NCBI RefSeq assembly: GCF_022179465.1
Contig: NZ_BPQV01000001.1
Coordinates: 248,001-312,000, forward strand
DNA from: Methylobacterium organophilum
GTDB lineage: Bacteria; Pseudomonadota; Alphaproteobacteria; Rhizobiales; Beijerinckiaceae
DNA: 64,000 nucleotides
Direction of reading: 5' to 3'
A model generated the notes under the pieces. That model did no database searches and had not been told where the DNA came from. It saw only the letters and a list, made by a program, of their open reading frames with translations. The position numbers and the translations under genes were made by a program. Positions 36,205-46,237 of the stretch are shown here, one piece after another (positions within the stretch are counted from its first letter, which is position 1; the number at the start of each line of letters is the position of its first letter).

Positions 36205-36281
36205 GCCGCCGTAGCTCAGTTGGTTAGAGCACTAGATTGTGGATCTAGGGGTCCCCCGTTCGAGCCGGGGCGGTGGTACCA
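36205..36281 (+). tRNA. tRNA-His (anticodon GTG)
   Basis: 77 nt including the encoded CCA. Acceptor GCCGCCG pairs with CGGTGGT, the D-stem is GCTC/GAGC, the anticodon stem CTAGA/TCTAG surrounds loop TTGTGGA, and the T-stem CCCCG/CGGGG surrounds TTCGAGC. The discriminator is A73 and the base before G1 is T, so no G-1 is encoded. That is the known peculiarity of alphaproteobacterial tRNA-His. Confidence 0.97.
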
Positions 36282-36485
36282 TCTCTTTCAAGATTCTCGC
36301 TCAGACGCTTCCCGGCCCAAGGCCTTAATGGCGCTTCAGGCATGGCGAGGCCGGGCCGAACCATGCTCGTGCGAAGCCCATCCCGCGGCATTCAACCCAG
36401 ACGGCATAACGGCAAAAGCCCTCTCTAACAGCGTGCTCGGCCGTTAGAGAAGGCTCGGATCGTTTCGTGATGAATGGACCGCCGC

Positions 36486-37157
36486 TCAGGCCGGGCGGCC
36501 GATCACGTCTGTGCCGAGCAAGGGATCGACGTCGTCATCCCCGTCGAGATCGCCGTCCGGGTCCATGTCAGCATCTGCCTCGTGGCCTGTGACACCGGCG
36601 GCCTCGGCGAGGTTGCTGGCGGAGCGGCGCAGGAGCTTGCGCAGGCGCCGCTTCTCCTTGTTGTCGAAGCCGTCGAGCAACTCCGCCTCGACATCATCCC
36701 AGATCCGCTCGATCGCCGCGGCCTTGGCCAGGCCCGCCTCCGTGAGACGGACGCGCACGATACGCCCGTCACCGGCTTCCGCCCGGCGTTCCACGAAACC
36801 GAGGGCGGCGAGCCGCGAGATCGTCTTGGAAGCGGTCGGCGGGCGCACGCGCAAGGTTGCAGCGAGATCGCCCATGGTCATGCTGCCGGCAGCGGCCAGG
36901 GCCTGCACCACCTGCTCCTGCCCCGCGAAGAGATCGAGCGCGGCGAGCCGGTCGCCGACACGGGCGCGGTGCAGCCGCGCAGCCTGGACCAAGGCCCAGC
37001 CCACACTCTTGGCCGCGGGCGGACGCAGCCGCTTGGCGGCCTTGCCCTCCTTCTCCGCCGCCTTGTCGGACGAGGCCTTCAGGGTCGACTTGCCGAGGAG
37101 CGACGCGGTCGTATCGCTGGCGGACGCCGCCATCGGCTCCTCCACCGTTGCGGACAT
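36486..37157 (-). CDS. MarR-family transcriptional regulator
   Basis: 223 aa from ATG 37157. A 65-residue Lys/Ala-rich leader precedes the winged helix-turn-helix: ALDLFAGQEQVVQALAAAGSMTMGDLAATLRVRPPTASKTISRLAALGFVERRAEAGDGRIVRVRLTEAGLAKAAAIERIWDDVEAELL. An acidic tail (residues about 190-215) ends it. The leader is unusual for MarR, which averages about 145 aa. Target genes are not visible in the window; the divergent neighbour is a glycosyltransferase. Confidence 0.88.
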   Translation of the reverse strand: MSATVEEPMAASASDTTASLLGKSTLKASSDKAAEKEGKAAKRLRPPAAKSVGWALVQAARLHRARVGDRLAALDLFAGQEQVVQALAAAGSMTMGDLAATLRVRPPTASKTISRLAALGFVERRAEAGDGRIVRVRLTEAGLAKAAAIERIWDDVEAELLDGFDNKEKRRLRKLLRRSASNLAEAAGVTGHEADADMDPDGDLDGDDDVDPLLGTDVIGRPA

Positions 37158-37342
37158 GACGTGCACCCCTCGATCCTCGCTACGCGGCGGGCAAAAGACC
37201 CGACGGGGCGCATGTGCCAGCCTAGCCATGAAGCTTCGATGACAGAAGCCCACTGCACCCATGCATCTTGCCTTGAGGCTGTGCGCGCCCCAAGCACCGC
37301 AGGCGGATCGGGCAGTCGGCGGAAAAGAGGGCGCGGAGCGGC

Positions 37343-39484
37343 ATGCGCATGGGGATCTTTGGCGCGCGGCCGGCACGGATTCGCCCCGCGCGCGGCCTGA
37401 GCCGCTCGGCCGAGGGACATTGGCAGACGGCCGAAGACACTGCCTCCCTCGTCCTCGAGACCGATCCGCCGGCGCACCGGCTCTCCGGCCGTTGGGTCCG
37501 GCTGCGGACCGACCTGCGTGCAATCGGCGAGGCGCCTCTCGCGCTCACCCTCGCCTTCGAGGCGGAGGAAAGCGCCCTGCATATCCGGCCGAGCCAGACC
37601 GGAATGGGAAGCGAGGACGTGCTGCGCCTGCCGCGGGGATTGCGGAGGATCGGGATCGAAGCCGCCGGGCTCGGCGCCTTCCACCTCACCATCGTCCACG
37701 TGGAACCGCTCGCCCCGCCACAGGTCGCCTATCACCTCGCCCGCCGGATCCTCCTACAGCTGCCACCGGGCGAGCGCTCGCCGGCGCGGCTCCTGCGCCG
37801 GGCCTTCGGCCTGATCCGGACCGTGCCGCCCCGGGAGCTCCTGCGCCGGCTGGCCCGCGGGGCCGGCCCGAAACAGGCCGCGGCCTCCTACGACGCCTGG
37901 ATCGCGGCGGTGGAAGCGCCCGCGACGCCCTCCCCCATGGCGATGGAGGCGGCCGCGCGCACTTTCCGCCTCAAGACCCGCTTCAGCCTGATCGCCTGGG
38001 TCGAGGATGCCGGGGCCGCGCGCACCCTGGCCGAAAATCTGGTCGCACAGGGCTACGGCGAATGGGAGCTTCTGCTCTGCTGCCCCGCCTCGGCGATGCC
38101 GGATCTCGATGTGGGCGACCCGCGGATTAAGTTGCGGCCTCGAACGCTCGAGCCCGGCCGCGTCGCGGTGTTAAATGGAGCCCTGGCCCAAGCCTCGGGC
38201 GCCTACACCGCCTTTGTCGAGGACGGCGATAGGCTTCCGCCCCAGGCGCTCTTCGCCCTGGCCCGGCTGATCGAGGCCGATCCGGAGGCCGACCTCGTCT
38301 ACACGGACGAGGACAGGATGACGGCAGCGGGCGGGCGTGACGCGCCCTTCTTCAAACCCGATTGGTCGCCCGAGACCTTCGAGGCCGTGCCCTATCTCGG
38401 ACAGTTCCTCCTCTACCGCACCGCCCTCCTGCGCGAGGTCGGCGGCTACCGGGAGGGTTTCGAGGGCGCCCTCGACTACGACCTCGCGCTCCGCGTGACC
38501 GAGCGGACCAACCGCGTGCGCCACTTGGCGCAGGTTCTCTGCCACCGGGCAGCGGACGCCGCCTCGTCCACCCTCGGTTCCGACGCCGCGCGGCGGGCGT
38601 TGGCGGAGCGGCGCGCGCGCACCGGCCGCCTCGGAGCCGCGCCCCTCGTGTCCATCGTTATCCCCAGCGCCGGCCGTGACAGCCTCGTGCGCGGCGCCTC
38701 GGTCAATCTCCTAGCGAACTGCCTCGCGTCCCTGCGCGAACGGAGCACCTACCCGCACATTGAGATCGTCGTCGTCGAGCACGGGGCTCTTCCCGCCCCC
38801 GCCCGGGCCGCCATGAAGGCCACGCAAGCGCGGAGCGTTCCCTATCCCGATCCCGTCTTCAACTTCGCCGCCAAGATGAATCGCGGGGCCGCGGCAGCCC
38901 GGGGGGAGGTGCTGGTCTTTCTCAACGACGACATCGAGGTGATCACGCCGGACTGGATCGAAGCGATGCTGAGCCTCCTCCAGATCCCGGAGGTCGGTGT
39001 CGTCGGCGCCAAGCTCGTCTACGAGGGCGGCGCGCTCCAGCATGTCGGTGTCGTATTCGGAGACGGCCTGCCGGATCATGTCCGCCGCGGTTTTCCCGGC
39101 AGCGACCCGGGCTATGGCTTCTCCAACATCGCCAACCGCAACTATCTCGCCGTCACCGGGGCCTGCATGATGGTGCGGCGGCGGGATTTCGAGGCGGTGA
39201 GCGGCTTCGACGAGGGCTTTCCCGTCAACTACAACGATGTCGACCTCTGCCTGCAGATCGGGGCGCGGGGCCAGCGCACCGTCTTTTGCGCGCAGGCCGT
39301 GCTCACGCATTTCGAGAGCCGCAACCGCGTGCCCACGGTCGATCCGCGGGAGCAGGCTCGCTTCCGCGCACGCTGGGGAACGCGTCTCGCGCGAGACCCC
39401 TACTATCCCCGCTGGTTCGGCACCCGGCTGCCCGCCTTCGAGCTGGACTCCGAACGCTTCCGCATCCCGCTTCCAAACGAGTGA
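37343..39484 (+). CDS. Family 2 glycosyltransferase with two GT-A-like domains
   Basis: 713 aa. Residues about 1-200 have no recognised domain. The first GT-A-like domain (about 205-410) has an acidic DED motif near residue 320 (YTDEDR) and DALRVTERTNRVRHLAQ-like helices. The second (about 433-690) has LVSIVIPSAGRDS and the metal-binding NDDIE near 528, then FDEGFPVNYNDVDLCLQIGARG. Proteins of this design build extracellular or lipid-linked sugars. It is isolated from other sugar genes. Confidence 0.82.
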   Translation: MRMGIFGARPARIRPARGLSRSAEGHWQTAEDTASLVLETDPPAHRLSGRWVRLRTDLRAIGEAPLALTLAFEAEESALHIRPSQTGMGSEDVLRLPRGLRRIGIEAAGLGAFHLTIVHVEPLAPPQVAYHLARRILLQLPPGERSPARLLRRAFGLIRTVPPRELLRRLARGAGPKQAAASYDAWIAAVEAPATPSPMAMEAAARTFRLKTRFSLIAWVEDAGAARTLAENLVAQGYGEWELLLCCPASAMPDLDVGDPRIKLRPRTLEPGRVAVLNGALAQASGAYTAFVEDGDRLPPQALFALARLIEADPEADLVYTDEDRMTAAGGRDAPFFKPDWSPETFEAVPYLGQFLLYRTALLREVGGYREGFEGALDYDLALRVTERTNRVRHLAQVLCHRAADAASSTLGSDAARRALAERRARTGRLGAAPLVSIVIPSAGRDSLVRGASVNLLANCLASLRERSTYPHIEIVVVEHGALPAPARAAMKATQARSVPYPDPVFNFAAKMNRGAAAARGEVLVFLNDDIEVITPDWIEAMLSLLQIPEVGVVGAKLVYEGGALQHVGVVFGDGLPDHVRRGFPGSDPGYGFSNIANRNYLAVTGACMMVRRRDFEAVSGFDEGFPVNYNDVDLCLQIGARGQRTVFCAQAVLTHFESRNRVPTVDPREQARFRARWGTRLARDPYYPRWFGTRLPAFELDSERFRIPLPNE

Positions 39485-39493
39485 CGCGGCAGC

Positions 39494-39886
39494 TTAGCAG
39501 GTCGGCATCAGCCCCTTGAGCTGAGCCAGGATGTCCTCGCCGGCGCAGGGGCGCGAGATGAACTTCGCACCCCGGGGCATACGCTCGGGATCGGGGGCGG
39601 CGCGACCGGACACGATCAGGATCGGTAGTTCCGGCCGGGCCTGCGAGACGGAATTGGCGAGATCGAACCCGTTGACCCGGCCAGACAGCTCCACATCGGT
39701 CACCAGGCCGCAGATATCCGGCCGTGCCTGGAGGATGCTCAAGGCGCGTTCGGCGGAAGCGCATTGTACCGTGTCGTAACCGCCATCCTCAAGGACGTCG
39801 CCGAGGTCCATGATCGTGAGCGCCTCGTCCTCGACGAGAAGAATGACCGGCCGTTCGGGCGCCAGATTCGTCGTGTCGCTCCCCAC
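39494..39886 (-). CDS. Single-domain response regulator
   Basis: 130 aa from GTG 39886, selected because GGAGG lies about 8 nt upstream; an earlier in-frame ATG at 39928 adds 14 residues. Receiver landmarks are the acidic trio ILLVEDEALTIMD, phospho-acceptor Asp in GLVTDVELSG, and the PILIVSGR strand. The conserved lysine position reads SRPC, so the usual K-P is replaced by R-P; this may alter signalling. No output domain and no kinase neighbour. Confidence 0.8.
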   Translation of the reverse strand: MGSDTTNLAPERPVILLVEDEALTIMDLGDVLEDGGYDTVQCASAERALSILQARPDICGLVTDVELSGRVNGFDLANSVSQARPELPILIVSGRAAPDPERMPRGAKFISRPCAGEDILAQLKGLMPTC

Positions 39887-40018
39887 GATGCACTCCTCCA
39901 GATCGATCCGAGACCCACGCGATGCCACCGAGCGCCGTTCAGGCTAGCTTCAGTTTCACCCTGAGCCAACGGGGAAGGGGAGCCGGGGTTGCAGCGCGAA
40001 GGTCGCGCCGGCCAATAT

Positions 40019-41272
40019 TCATCCTGTCGTTTCGCGCACCACCGCCTGCACGGCGTCGATCAGGCTGTCGAGATCGGCGGGAGCGATCGTCAAAGCAGGG
40101 GTGAGATAGACGATCCGCCCGAAGGGCCGCACCCAGACGCCGCGATCAAGGAAGCGCCGCTTGAGATCGGCGAGATCGGGCGTTCCCGCGAATTCGACGG
40201 TGCCGACGGCGCCAAGAACCCGGATGTCGGCCACGCCTGGCCGCCCCTTCAGGGACGCGAGCCCTTCCGTCAGCCGCGCGGCGATCCCGGCACACTGGGC
40301 AAGACGCGGCTCGGCTTCGAACAGGTCGAGGCTGGCATTGGCCGCCGCGCAGGCGAGCGGGTTGGCCATGAAGGTCGGTCCGTGCATCAGCGCAGCCGCA
40401 GGATCGTCGGACCAGAAGGCCGAGAAGATCTCCGTGGTCGCCACGGTGGCAGCGAGCGCCAGGGTGCCACCGGTCAGCGCCTTGGACAGGCAGAGGATAT
40501 CAGGCACCACGCCGGCCTGCTCACAGGCGAACATCGCCCCGGTGCGGGCGAACCCGGTGAAGATCTCGTCGGCGATGAGCGGCAGGCCGTGCCTGCGGGC
40601 AAGGCGCGCGACCGTAGCGAGCACCTCCGGCGGATGCATCAGCATCCCGCCGGCACCTTGCACAAGGGGCTCGACGATCACTGCCGCAAGTTCGTGTCGA
40701 TGACGGGCGAGCACCGCATCGAGGGCTGCCGCCGCCTCCGCATCGCGCGGCAGATCACAGAAGAGCTGGGTCGGCATATAGGCGCCGAAGCGGCGATGCA
40801 TCCCCTCCTCGGGATCGCAGGCCGACATCGCACCCATTGTGTCGCCATGGTAGCCGCCGCGGAAGGCCAGCACCCGCGTCCGGCCGGTCTCGCCCCGGTT
40901 GAGCCAGAGCTGCACCGCCATCTTCAGGGCGACTTCGACGGCGACCGAGCCGGAATCCGTGAAGAAGACGTGATTCAGATCGCCCGGCAGCAGGGCGGCG
41001 AGTCGCCGCCCCAGCCGCTCGGCCGGCGCATGGGTCAGCCCGCCGAACATCACATGCGGCATGCGCGCGAGCTGATCGGCCATCGCCGCGGCGATGTGAG
41101 GGTGATTGTAGCCGTGAACAGCCGTCCACCACGAGGCGATACCGTCGATCAGCTCGCGCCCATCGGCCAGGGTGATGCGCGAGCCCCGCGTCGCCACCGC
41201 TTCCAGCGGCGGCGACGCGATCTTCATCTGGGTGTAGGGGCGCCAGAGGGGATGGGTGCCGAGCACGGTCAT
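40019..41272 (-). CDS. bioA: Adenosylmethionine-8-amino-7-oxononanoate aminotransferase BioA
   Basis: 417 aa from ATG 41272. PLP lysine K264 (CLSKALTGG), D235 (IADEIFTGFARTG) and the BioA-type tryptophan pair W50/W51 region (GIASWWTAVHGYNHP) are present. It transfers the amino group of SAM to KAPA to form DAPA in biotin synthesis. It lies 56 bp downstream of gcvP on the same strand, so it may be read through from the glycine-riboswitch transcript; bioF is on the other side of gcvT. Confidence 0.92.
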   Translation of the reverse strand: MTVLGTHPLWRPYTQMKIASPPLEAVATRGSRITLADGRELIDGIASWWTAVHGYNHPHIAAAMADQLARMPHVMFGGLTHAPAERLGRRLAALLPGDLNHVFFTDSGSVAVEVALKMAVQLWLNRGETGRTRVLAFRGGYHGDTMGAMSACDPEEGMHRRFGAYMPTQLFCDLPRDAEAAAALDAVLARHRHELAAVIVEPLVQGAGGMLMHPPEVLATVARLARRHGLPLIADEIFTGFARTGAMFACEQAGVVPDILCLSKALTGGTLALAATVATTEIFSAFWSDDPAAALMHGPTFMANPLACAAANASLDLFEAEPRLAQCAGIAARLTEGLASLKGRPGVADIRVLGAVGTVEFAGTPDLADLKRRFLDRGVWVRPFGRIVYLTPALTIAPADLDSLIDAVQAVVRETTG

Positions 41273-41328
41273 CCGCGCGGGATGGGGGGTGGTGGCAGGA
41301 GAGTCAAACGCTGGCAGCCCCCCTCCAT

Positions 41329-44175
41329 CTACTCCGCTGCTTCGCCATAAGCCTCCGGCGGTGGGCAGGAGCAGACGAGGTTGCGGTCGCCATAGGCGTT
41401 GTCGACGCGATTCACCGGCGGCCAGTACTTGTCCATCCGGAAGGATCCCGTGGGGAAGCAGGCCGCCTCCCGCGAATAGGGCCGCTCCCAGGCGCCGATC
41501 AGGTCCTGCACCGTGTGGGGCGCGTTCTTGAGCGGGTTGTCGGCCTTGTCGATCCGCCCCTCCTCGATGGCGCGGATCTCCTCGCGGATCGCCAGCATGG
41601 CGTCGCAGAAGCGGTCGATCTCTGCCTTGGTCTCGGATTCGGTCGGCTCGATCATCAGCGTGCCCGACACCGGCCAGCTCATGGTCGGCGGGTGGAAGCC
41701 GCAATCGATCAGGCGCTTGGCGATGTCCTCGACGGTGACCCCGGCGCTTTTCTGAAACGGGCGCACATCGACGATGCATTCATGCGCGACCCGGCCGTTC
41801 CGCCCGGCATAGAGGATGGGATAGGCGCCCTCCAGCCGCTTGGCGATGTAGTTGGCGTTGAGGATCGCCACCCGCGTCGCCTGGGTCAGGCCGCGGCCGC
41901 CCATCATCAGGCAGTAGCTCCAGGAGATCGGCAGGATCGAGGCCGAGCCGAAGGGAGCCGCCGAGACCGCCCCTTCCTCCCCCGTCCGCGGATCGGAGGG
42001 CAGGAACGGGATCAGGTGCGCCTTGACGCCGATCGGACCCATGCCCGGCCCGCCGCCACCATGCGGGATGCAGAAAGTCTTGTGAAGGTTGAGATGGCTG
42101 ACATCGGCGCCGATATCGCCGGGTCGGGCGAGGCCCACCATCGCGTTGAGGTTGGCGCCGTCGAGATAGACCTGCCCACCATGGGCGTGGACGATCTCGC
42201 AGAGCTCGCGCACCCGCGCCTCGAACACGCCGTGGGTCGAGGGATAGGTGATCATGCAGGCGGCGAGCTTTTCGGAATGCAGCTCGGCCTTCTTGCGAAA
42301 ATCCTCGACGTCGATGTTGCCCTGCGCGTCCGCGCCGACGACCACCACGCTCATGCCACACATCTGGGCCGAGGCCGGATTGGTGCCGTGGGCCGAGGAC
42401 GGGATCAGGCAGACATTGCGGTGCCCCTCGCCGCGCGACCGGTGATAGGCGCGGATGGCCAGCAGACCCGCATATTCGCCCTGCGCGCCGGAATTGGGCT
42501 GCATCGAGATCGCGTCGTAGCCGGTGACGGCACAGAGCTTCTGGCTGAGATCGTCGATCAGCTCCCGGTAACCCTCGGCCTGATCCGCCGGCACGAAGGG
42601 GTGGATCTCCGAGAATTCGGGCCAGGAGATCGGCAGCATCTCCGCCGTGGCGTTGAGCTTCATGGTGCAGGAGCCGAGCGGGATCATCGCCCGGTCCAGC
42701 GCCAGATCCCGGTCCGCGAGGCGGCGCATGTAGCGCGTCATCTCGCTCTCGGCCCGGTTCATGTGGAAAATCGGATGCGTCAGATACTCGGACGTGCGCT
42801 CCAGAGCCTCCGGCAGGCGCGTCTCGGGATAGGCCTCGTCATAGGGCAGGTCGGCGCCGCCGAAGGCGCGCCAAACCGCCTGCACGATGTCGGGCCGGGT
42901 GCGCTGGTCGACGCTGATGCCGATGCGGTCATCACCGACCTTGCGCAAGTTCACCCCGTTCTCGACGGCGCTGCCCAGGATCACGCCTTGGAAGGGTCCG
43001 ACCTGGACGGTAATCGTGTCGAAGAATTCCTTCGGTTCGACCGTGAAGCCCAGCCGCTCCAGGCCCGCCGCCAGGCGCACTGCGTCGCGGTGGACCCGCA
43101 GGGCGATGGCCTTGAGGCCCGCTGGCCCGTGATAGACCGCGAACATCGAGGCGATGACCGCGAGCAGCACCTGGCTCGTGCAGATGTTCGAGGTCGCCTT
43201 CTCCCGGCGGATATGCTGCTCGCGGGTCTGCAGGGCGAGCCGATAGGAACGGTTGCCGCGGGCATCGACCGAGACGCCGACGATGCGGCCGGGCAACGCC
43301 CGCTTGTGGGCATCCCGGGTTGCCATATAGGCGGCGTGCGGGCCGCCGAAGCCCATGGGCACGCCGTAACGCTGCATCGAGCCGATGGCGATGTCCGCGC
43401 CCATCTCGCCCGGAGGCTTCAGGAGCGTCAGCGCCAGCGGATCGGCCGCGACCACGCCTAGCGCACCCGCCGCATGCAGCGCGGCGATGGGCCCCGTGAA
43501 ATCGTGGATCGCCCCGTTCACCCCCGGATACTGGAACAGCGCGCCGAACACGGCGCCCGCGTCGAGATCGGTGAAGGGGTCGCCGACCACGACCTCCCAG
43601 CCGAGGGGCGCCGCCCGGGTCTTCAGCACGGCGATGGTCTGGGGCAGGCAGTCGCGATCGACGAAGAAGGCGTTCTTATCGGACTTTGCCACGCGCCTGG
43701 CCATGCCCATGGCCTCTGCCGCAGCGGTCGCCTCGTCGAGGAGCGAGGCGTTTGCCACATCGAGCCCCGTCAGGTCGCAGACCATGGTCTGGAAGTTCAA
43801 CAGCGCCTCGAGGCGACCCTGGCTGATCTCCGGCTGGTAGGGCGAATAGGCCGTATACCAGGCCGGGTTCTCGAAGATGTTGCGCTGGATCGCCGGCGGC
43901 ATCGTGGTGCCGTGGTAGCCCTGGCCGATCAGCGAGACGAGCAGTCGGTTCTTGTTCGCCGTCGCCCGCAGCTTCTCCAGCGCCCGGCGCTCGGTGAGGG
44001 AGGGGCCGAAATCGATGTACTCGGCCTGCCGGATATCGGGGGGCAGCGTCTCGTCGATCAGCGCGTGCAGCGACCGGGCGCCGACCGTCTCCAGCATCTG
44101 GTCGATCTCGCTGAGCCTCGGCCCGATATGCCGGCGTGCGGCGAAATCGAAGGGATCGTGCTTGTCGTATTTCAT
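41329..44175 (-). CDS. gcvP: Glycine decarboxylase (P-protein) GcvP
   Basis: 948 aa, a single-chain (fused alpha/beta) P-protein. It decarboxylates glycine and passes aminomethyl to lipoyl-GcvH. The N-terminal half starts [18 protein letters not shown]; the PLP lysine is in [20 protein letters not shown], and [18 protein letters not shown] is another core block. Third gene of gcvT-gcvH-gcvP; the intergenic distance to gcvH is 64 bp. Confidence 0.96.
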   Translation of the reverse strand: MKYDKHDPFDFAARRHIGPRLSEIDQMLETVGARSLHALIDETLPPDIRQAEYIDFGPSLTERRALEKLRATANKNRLLVSLIGQGYHGTTMPPAIQRNIFENPAWYTAYSPYQPEISQGRLEALLNFQTMVCDLTGLDVANASLLDEATAAAEAMGMARRVAKSDKNAFFVDRDCLPQTIAVLKTRAAPLGWEVVVGDPFTDLDAGAVFGALFQYPGVNGAIHDFTGPIAALHAAGALGVVAADPLALTLLKPPGEMGADIAIGSMQRYGVPMGFGGPHAAYMATRDAHKRALPGRIVGVSVDARGNRSYRLALQTREQHIRREKATSNICTSQVLLAVIASMFAVYHGPAGLKAIALRVHRDAVRLAAGLERLGFTVEPKEFFDTITVQVGPFQGVILGSAVENGVNLRKVGDDRIGISVDQRTRPDIVQAVWRAFGGADLPYDEAYPETRLPEALERTSEYLTHPIFHMNRAESEMTRYMRRLADRDLALDRAMIPLGSCTMKLNATAEMLPISWPEFSEIHPFVPADQAEGYRELIDDLSQKLCAVTGYDAISMQPNSGAQGEYAGLLAIRAYHRSRGEGHRNVCLIPSSAHGTNPASAQMCGMSVVVVGADAQGNIDVEDFRKKAELHSEKLAACMITYPSTHGVFEARVRELCEIVHAHGGQVYLDGANLNAMVGLARPGDIGADVSHLNLHKTFCIPHGGGGPGMGPIGVKAHLIPFLPSDPRTGEEGAVSAAPFGSASILPISWSYCLMMGGRGLTQATRVAILNANYIAKRLEGAYPILYAGRNGRVAHECIVDVRPFQKSAGVTVEDIAKRLIDCGFHPPTMSWPVSGTLMIEPTESETKAEIDRFCDAMLAIREEIRAIEEGRIDKADNPLKNAPHTVQDLIGAWERPYSREAACFPTGSFRMDKYWPPVNRVDNAYGDRNLVCSCPPPEAYGEAAE

Positions 44176-44239
44176 GGGATGCCTCTCGGGCAGAAGGGCT
44201 GTGCGACCCTCCGCCTCCGCGGGGAGGGTCGGGGCGGCA

Positions 44240-44602
44240 CTATCCGGCGAAGGCCGCGTAGGTGGCCTCGTCCATCAGGCCATCCATGGCCGCCACGTCG
44301 TCGAGCTTCAGCTTGTAGAGCCAGCCCGCGCCCTGCGGGTCGGCACCGACCGAGGCCGGATCGGCCACCGCCGCCTCGTTGATCTCGGTGACCTCGCCGG
44401 AGAGGGGCGCATAGACGTCCGAGGCTGCCTTGACGGATTCGACCACCGCCGCGGCCTCCCCCTTGGTGAGTTTGGCGCCGACTTTCGGCAGTTCCACGAA
44501 GACGAGGTCGCCGAGCTGCTCGGCGGCATGCGGGGTGATGCCGACCGTGGCGACGTCGCCCTCGAGGCGCAGCCATTCGTGCTCGTCGGTGAAGCGCAGC
44601 AT
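44240..44602 (-). CDS. gcvH: Glycine cleavage system H protein
   Basis: 120 aa. The lipoyl lysine is K58 in [12 protein letters not shown]. The beginning [20 protein letters not shown] and the ending [20 protein letters not shown] match the whole family. H-protein shuttles the aminomethyl arm among P, T and L. It sits 27 bp downstream of gcvT in the same unit. Lipoate attachment genes are not in the window. Confidence 0.97.
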   Translation of the reverse strand: MLRFTDEHEWLRLEGDVATVGITPHAAEQLGDLVFVELPKVGAKLTKGEAAAVVESVKAASDVYAPLSGEVTEINEAAVADPASVGADPQGAGWLYKLKLDDVAAMDGLMDEATYAAFAG

Positions 44603-44629
44603 GGGAAAACTCCTGACAGATGAGGGGGA

Positions 44630-45805
44630 TCAGCCGCGCTTAAAGCCGGCGGGAACGAAGGGGAGGGGAGAGACGGAGAGGGCGAGGCGCTGGCCGCGGA
44701 CCTCCGCGAACAGGCGTGTGCCGGGGGCGGCGAGTGACGCCGGCACGAAGCCCATGGCGACGGGCCCCGACACGGTCGGGCCGAAGCCGCCGGAGGTGAC
44801 CAGCCCGACGGGCTTGTCCGCGCCCTCCTCCGTGAAGAGCATGGCCCCGGCCCGCACGGGCGCGCGGCCCTCCGGCTTCAGGCCGACGCGGCACCGCGGA
44901 GGGCCGGCCGCCATCTCGGCAAGGATGCGCTCCACACCGGGAAAGCCGCCCGCCCGCGCCCCGCCCGCGCGGCGGGCGGGGGAAATCGCCCAGGCAAGCC
45001 CCGCCTCGACCGGGCTCGTGGTGGTGTCGAGATCGGCGCCGTAGAGCGGAAGCCCCGCCTCCAGGCGCAGGGAATCCCGGGCGCCGAGGCCGATCGGCAG
45101 CACCCGAGGATCGGCGAGCAGGGCCTCGGCGAAGTCCTCCGCCCGGTCCGTAGGAATTGCGATCTCGAAGCCGTCCTCGCCGGTATAGCCGGAGCGGGCA
45201 ACGAGACAGGGCGCGCCGAGGATCTCGACCGCCCGCACGTCCTGGAAGCGCATGGCCTCCACCTCCGCGAAGCCGGCGAGCACCGCCCCGGCCTGGGGAC
45301 CCTGCAGGGCGATCAGCGCCCGATCCTCGACGGTGAGCGCCACCTCGGCCGGCAGATGCGCTCGCAGATGCGCCTCGTCGGCGATCTTGCAGGCGGCGTT
45401 GACCACCACCACCAGCCGGTCCGGCAGCCGCGCCACCATGAGGTCGTCGAGGATGCCGCCCGCCTCGTTCGTGAGGTAGCCGTAGCGCTGCCGCCCCGGC
45501 GCGAGACCGAGGATGTCGATCGGGATCAGGGCTTCCAGGGCGCGAGCCGCGTCGGCCAGATCTCGGCTGCGCAGCTCGATCTGGCCCATATGCGACACGT
45601 CGAACAGGCCCGCTGCCGCACGGGTGTGGAGATGCTCCTTCAGCAGCCCCGCAGGATACTGAAGCGGCATCGCATAGCCGGCAAAAGGCACCATCTTGGC
45701 GCCGTGCCGCAGATGGAAGGCATGGAGCGGTGTGCGCTTCTCGGGCGAAGCGGCCTGCGCAGGGGTCGAATCGGGAAGGGTCCGCTCAGGGGCAATCTGG
45801 GTCAT
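44630..45805 (-). CDS. gcvT: Glycine cleavage aminomethyltransferase GcvT
   Basis: 391 aa from ATG 45805; an earlier in-frame start would run into the riboswitch. The THF-dependent T-protein releases ammonia and forms 5,10-methylene-THF. KRTPLHAFHLRHGAKMVPFAGYAMPLQYPAG, LFDVSHMGQIELR and SGYTGEDGFEIAIP are signature blocks. It is the first gene after the glycine riboswitch. In a methylotroph it would feed C1-folate and glycine-serine flux. Confidence 0.95.
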   Translation of the reverse strand: MTQIAPERTLPDSTPAQAASPEKRTPLHAFHLRHGAKMVPFAGYAMPLQYPAGLLKEHLHTRAAAGLFDVSHMGQIELRSRDLADAARALEALIPIDILGLAPGRQRYGYLTNEAGGILDDLMVARLPDRLVVVVNAACKIADEAHLRAHLPAEVALTVEDRALIALQGPQAGAVLAGFAEVEAMRFQDVRAVEILGAPCLVARSGYTGEDGFEIAIPTDRAEDFAEALLADPRVLPIGLGARDSLRLEAGLPLYGADLDTTTSPVEAGLAWAISPARRAGGARAGGFPGVERILAEMAAGPPRCRVGLKPEGRAPVRAGAMLFTEEGADKPVGLVTSGGFGPTVSGPVAMGFVPASLAAPGTRLFAEVRGQRLALSVSPLPFVPAGFKRG

Positions 45806-45844
45806 CAAGGCTCCCACGACGATCGGCTCTCGCCTGCCGGCCGG

Positions 45845-46050
45845 CAGGCGAGTCGCCCCCATCTGTCGCGGTTACCTGAGAGCTTCCCCCACGCCCTTGC
45901 GAGCCCGAGGTTTCTCCTTCGGTGGACGCCAAACGGCGCCTCTCTCCAGATTGTCCAACGATACGGTGATTGTGCCTGAGAGTTTCCGGGGGTGGTTGCT
46001 CCGTCGGCGCCATGGTCGGCATGGCCGGCCTGGGCTCTCCCGTATCGTCT
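45845..46050 (-). ncRNA. Tandem glycine riboswitch
   Basis: Two aptamers precede gcvT on the minus strand. Aptamer 1 begins with GGGAGAGCC (near 46041), then ACTCTCAGGCAC (near 45980) and GGACAATCTGGAGAG (near 45950). Aptamer 2 begins GAAGGAGAAACC (near 45920) and contains GCTCTCAGGTAACCG and GACAGATGGGGG (near 45860). Those are the conserved core bases of both glycine aptamers. Such elements usually activate gcv when glycine is plentiful. Confidence 0.93.
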
Positions 46051-46237
46051 GTATCGGACCATTTCAGGGTGGCATGCTGCAGCGCGGGAGGCAAGGCGGC
46101 GTCGACCACCGCAGCAGCCGAAGCAGTGACGACATGCGCAGCCTGTTGCGAAAACGGCCTGTGCGCCCCCGGCCCTCACCTGGCGACGGAGCATTCGGTC
46201 CGCTTGACATCCCCGTCGGGCGCCGCTGTGAGACGGC

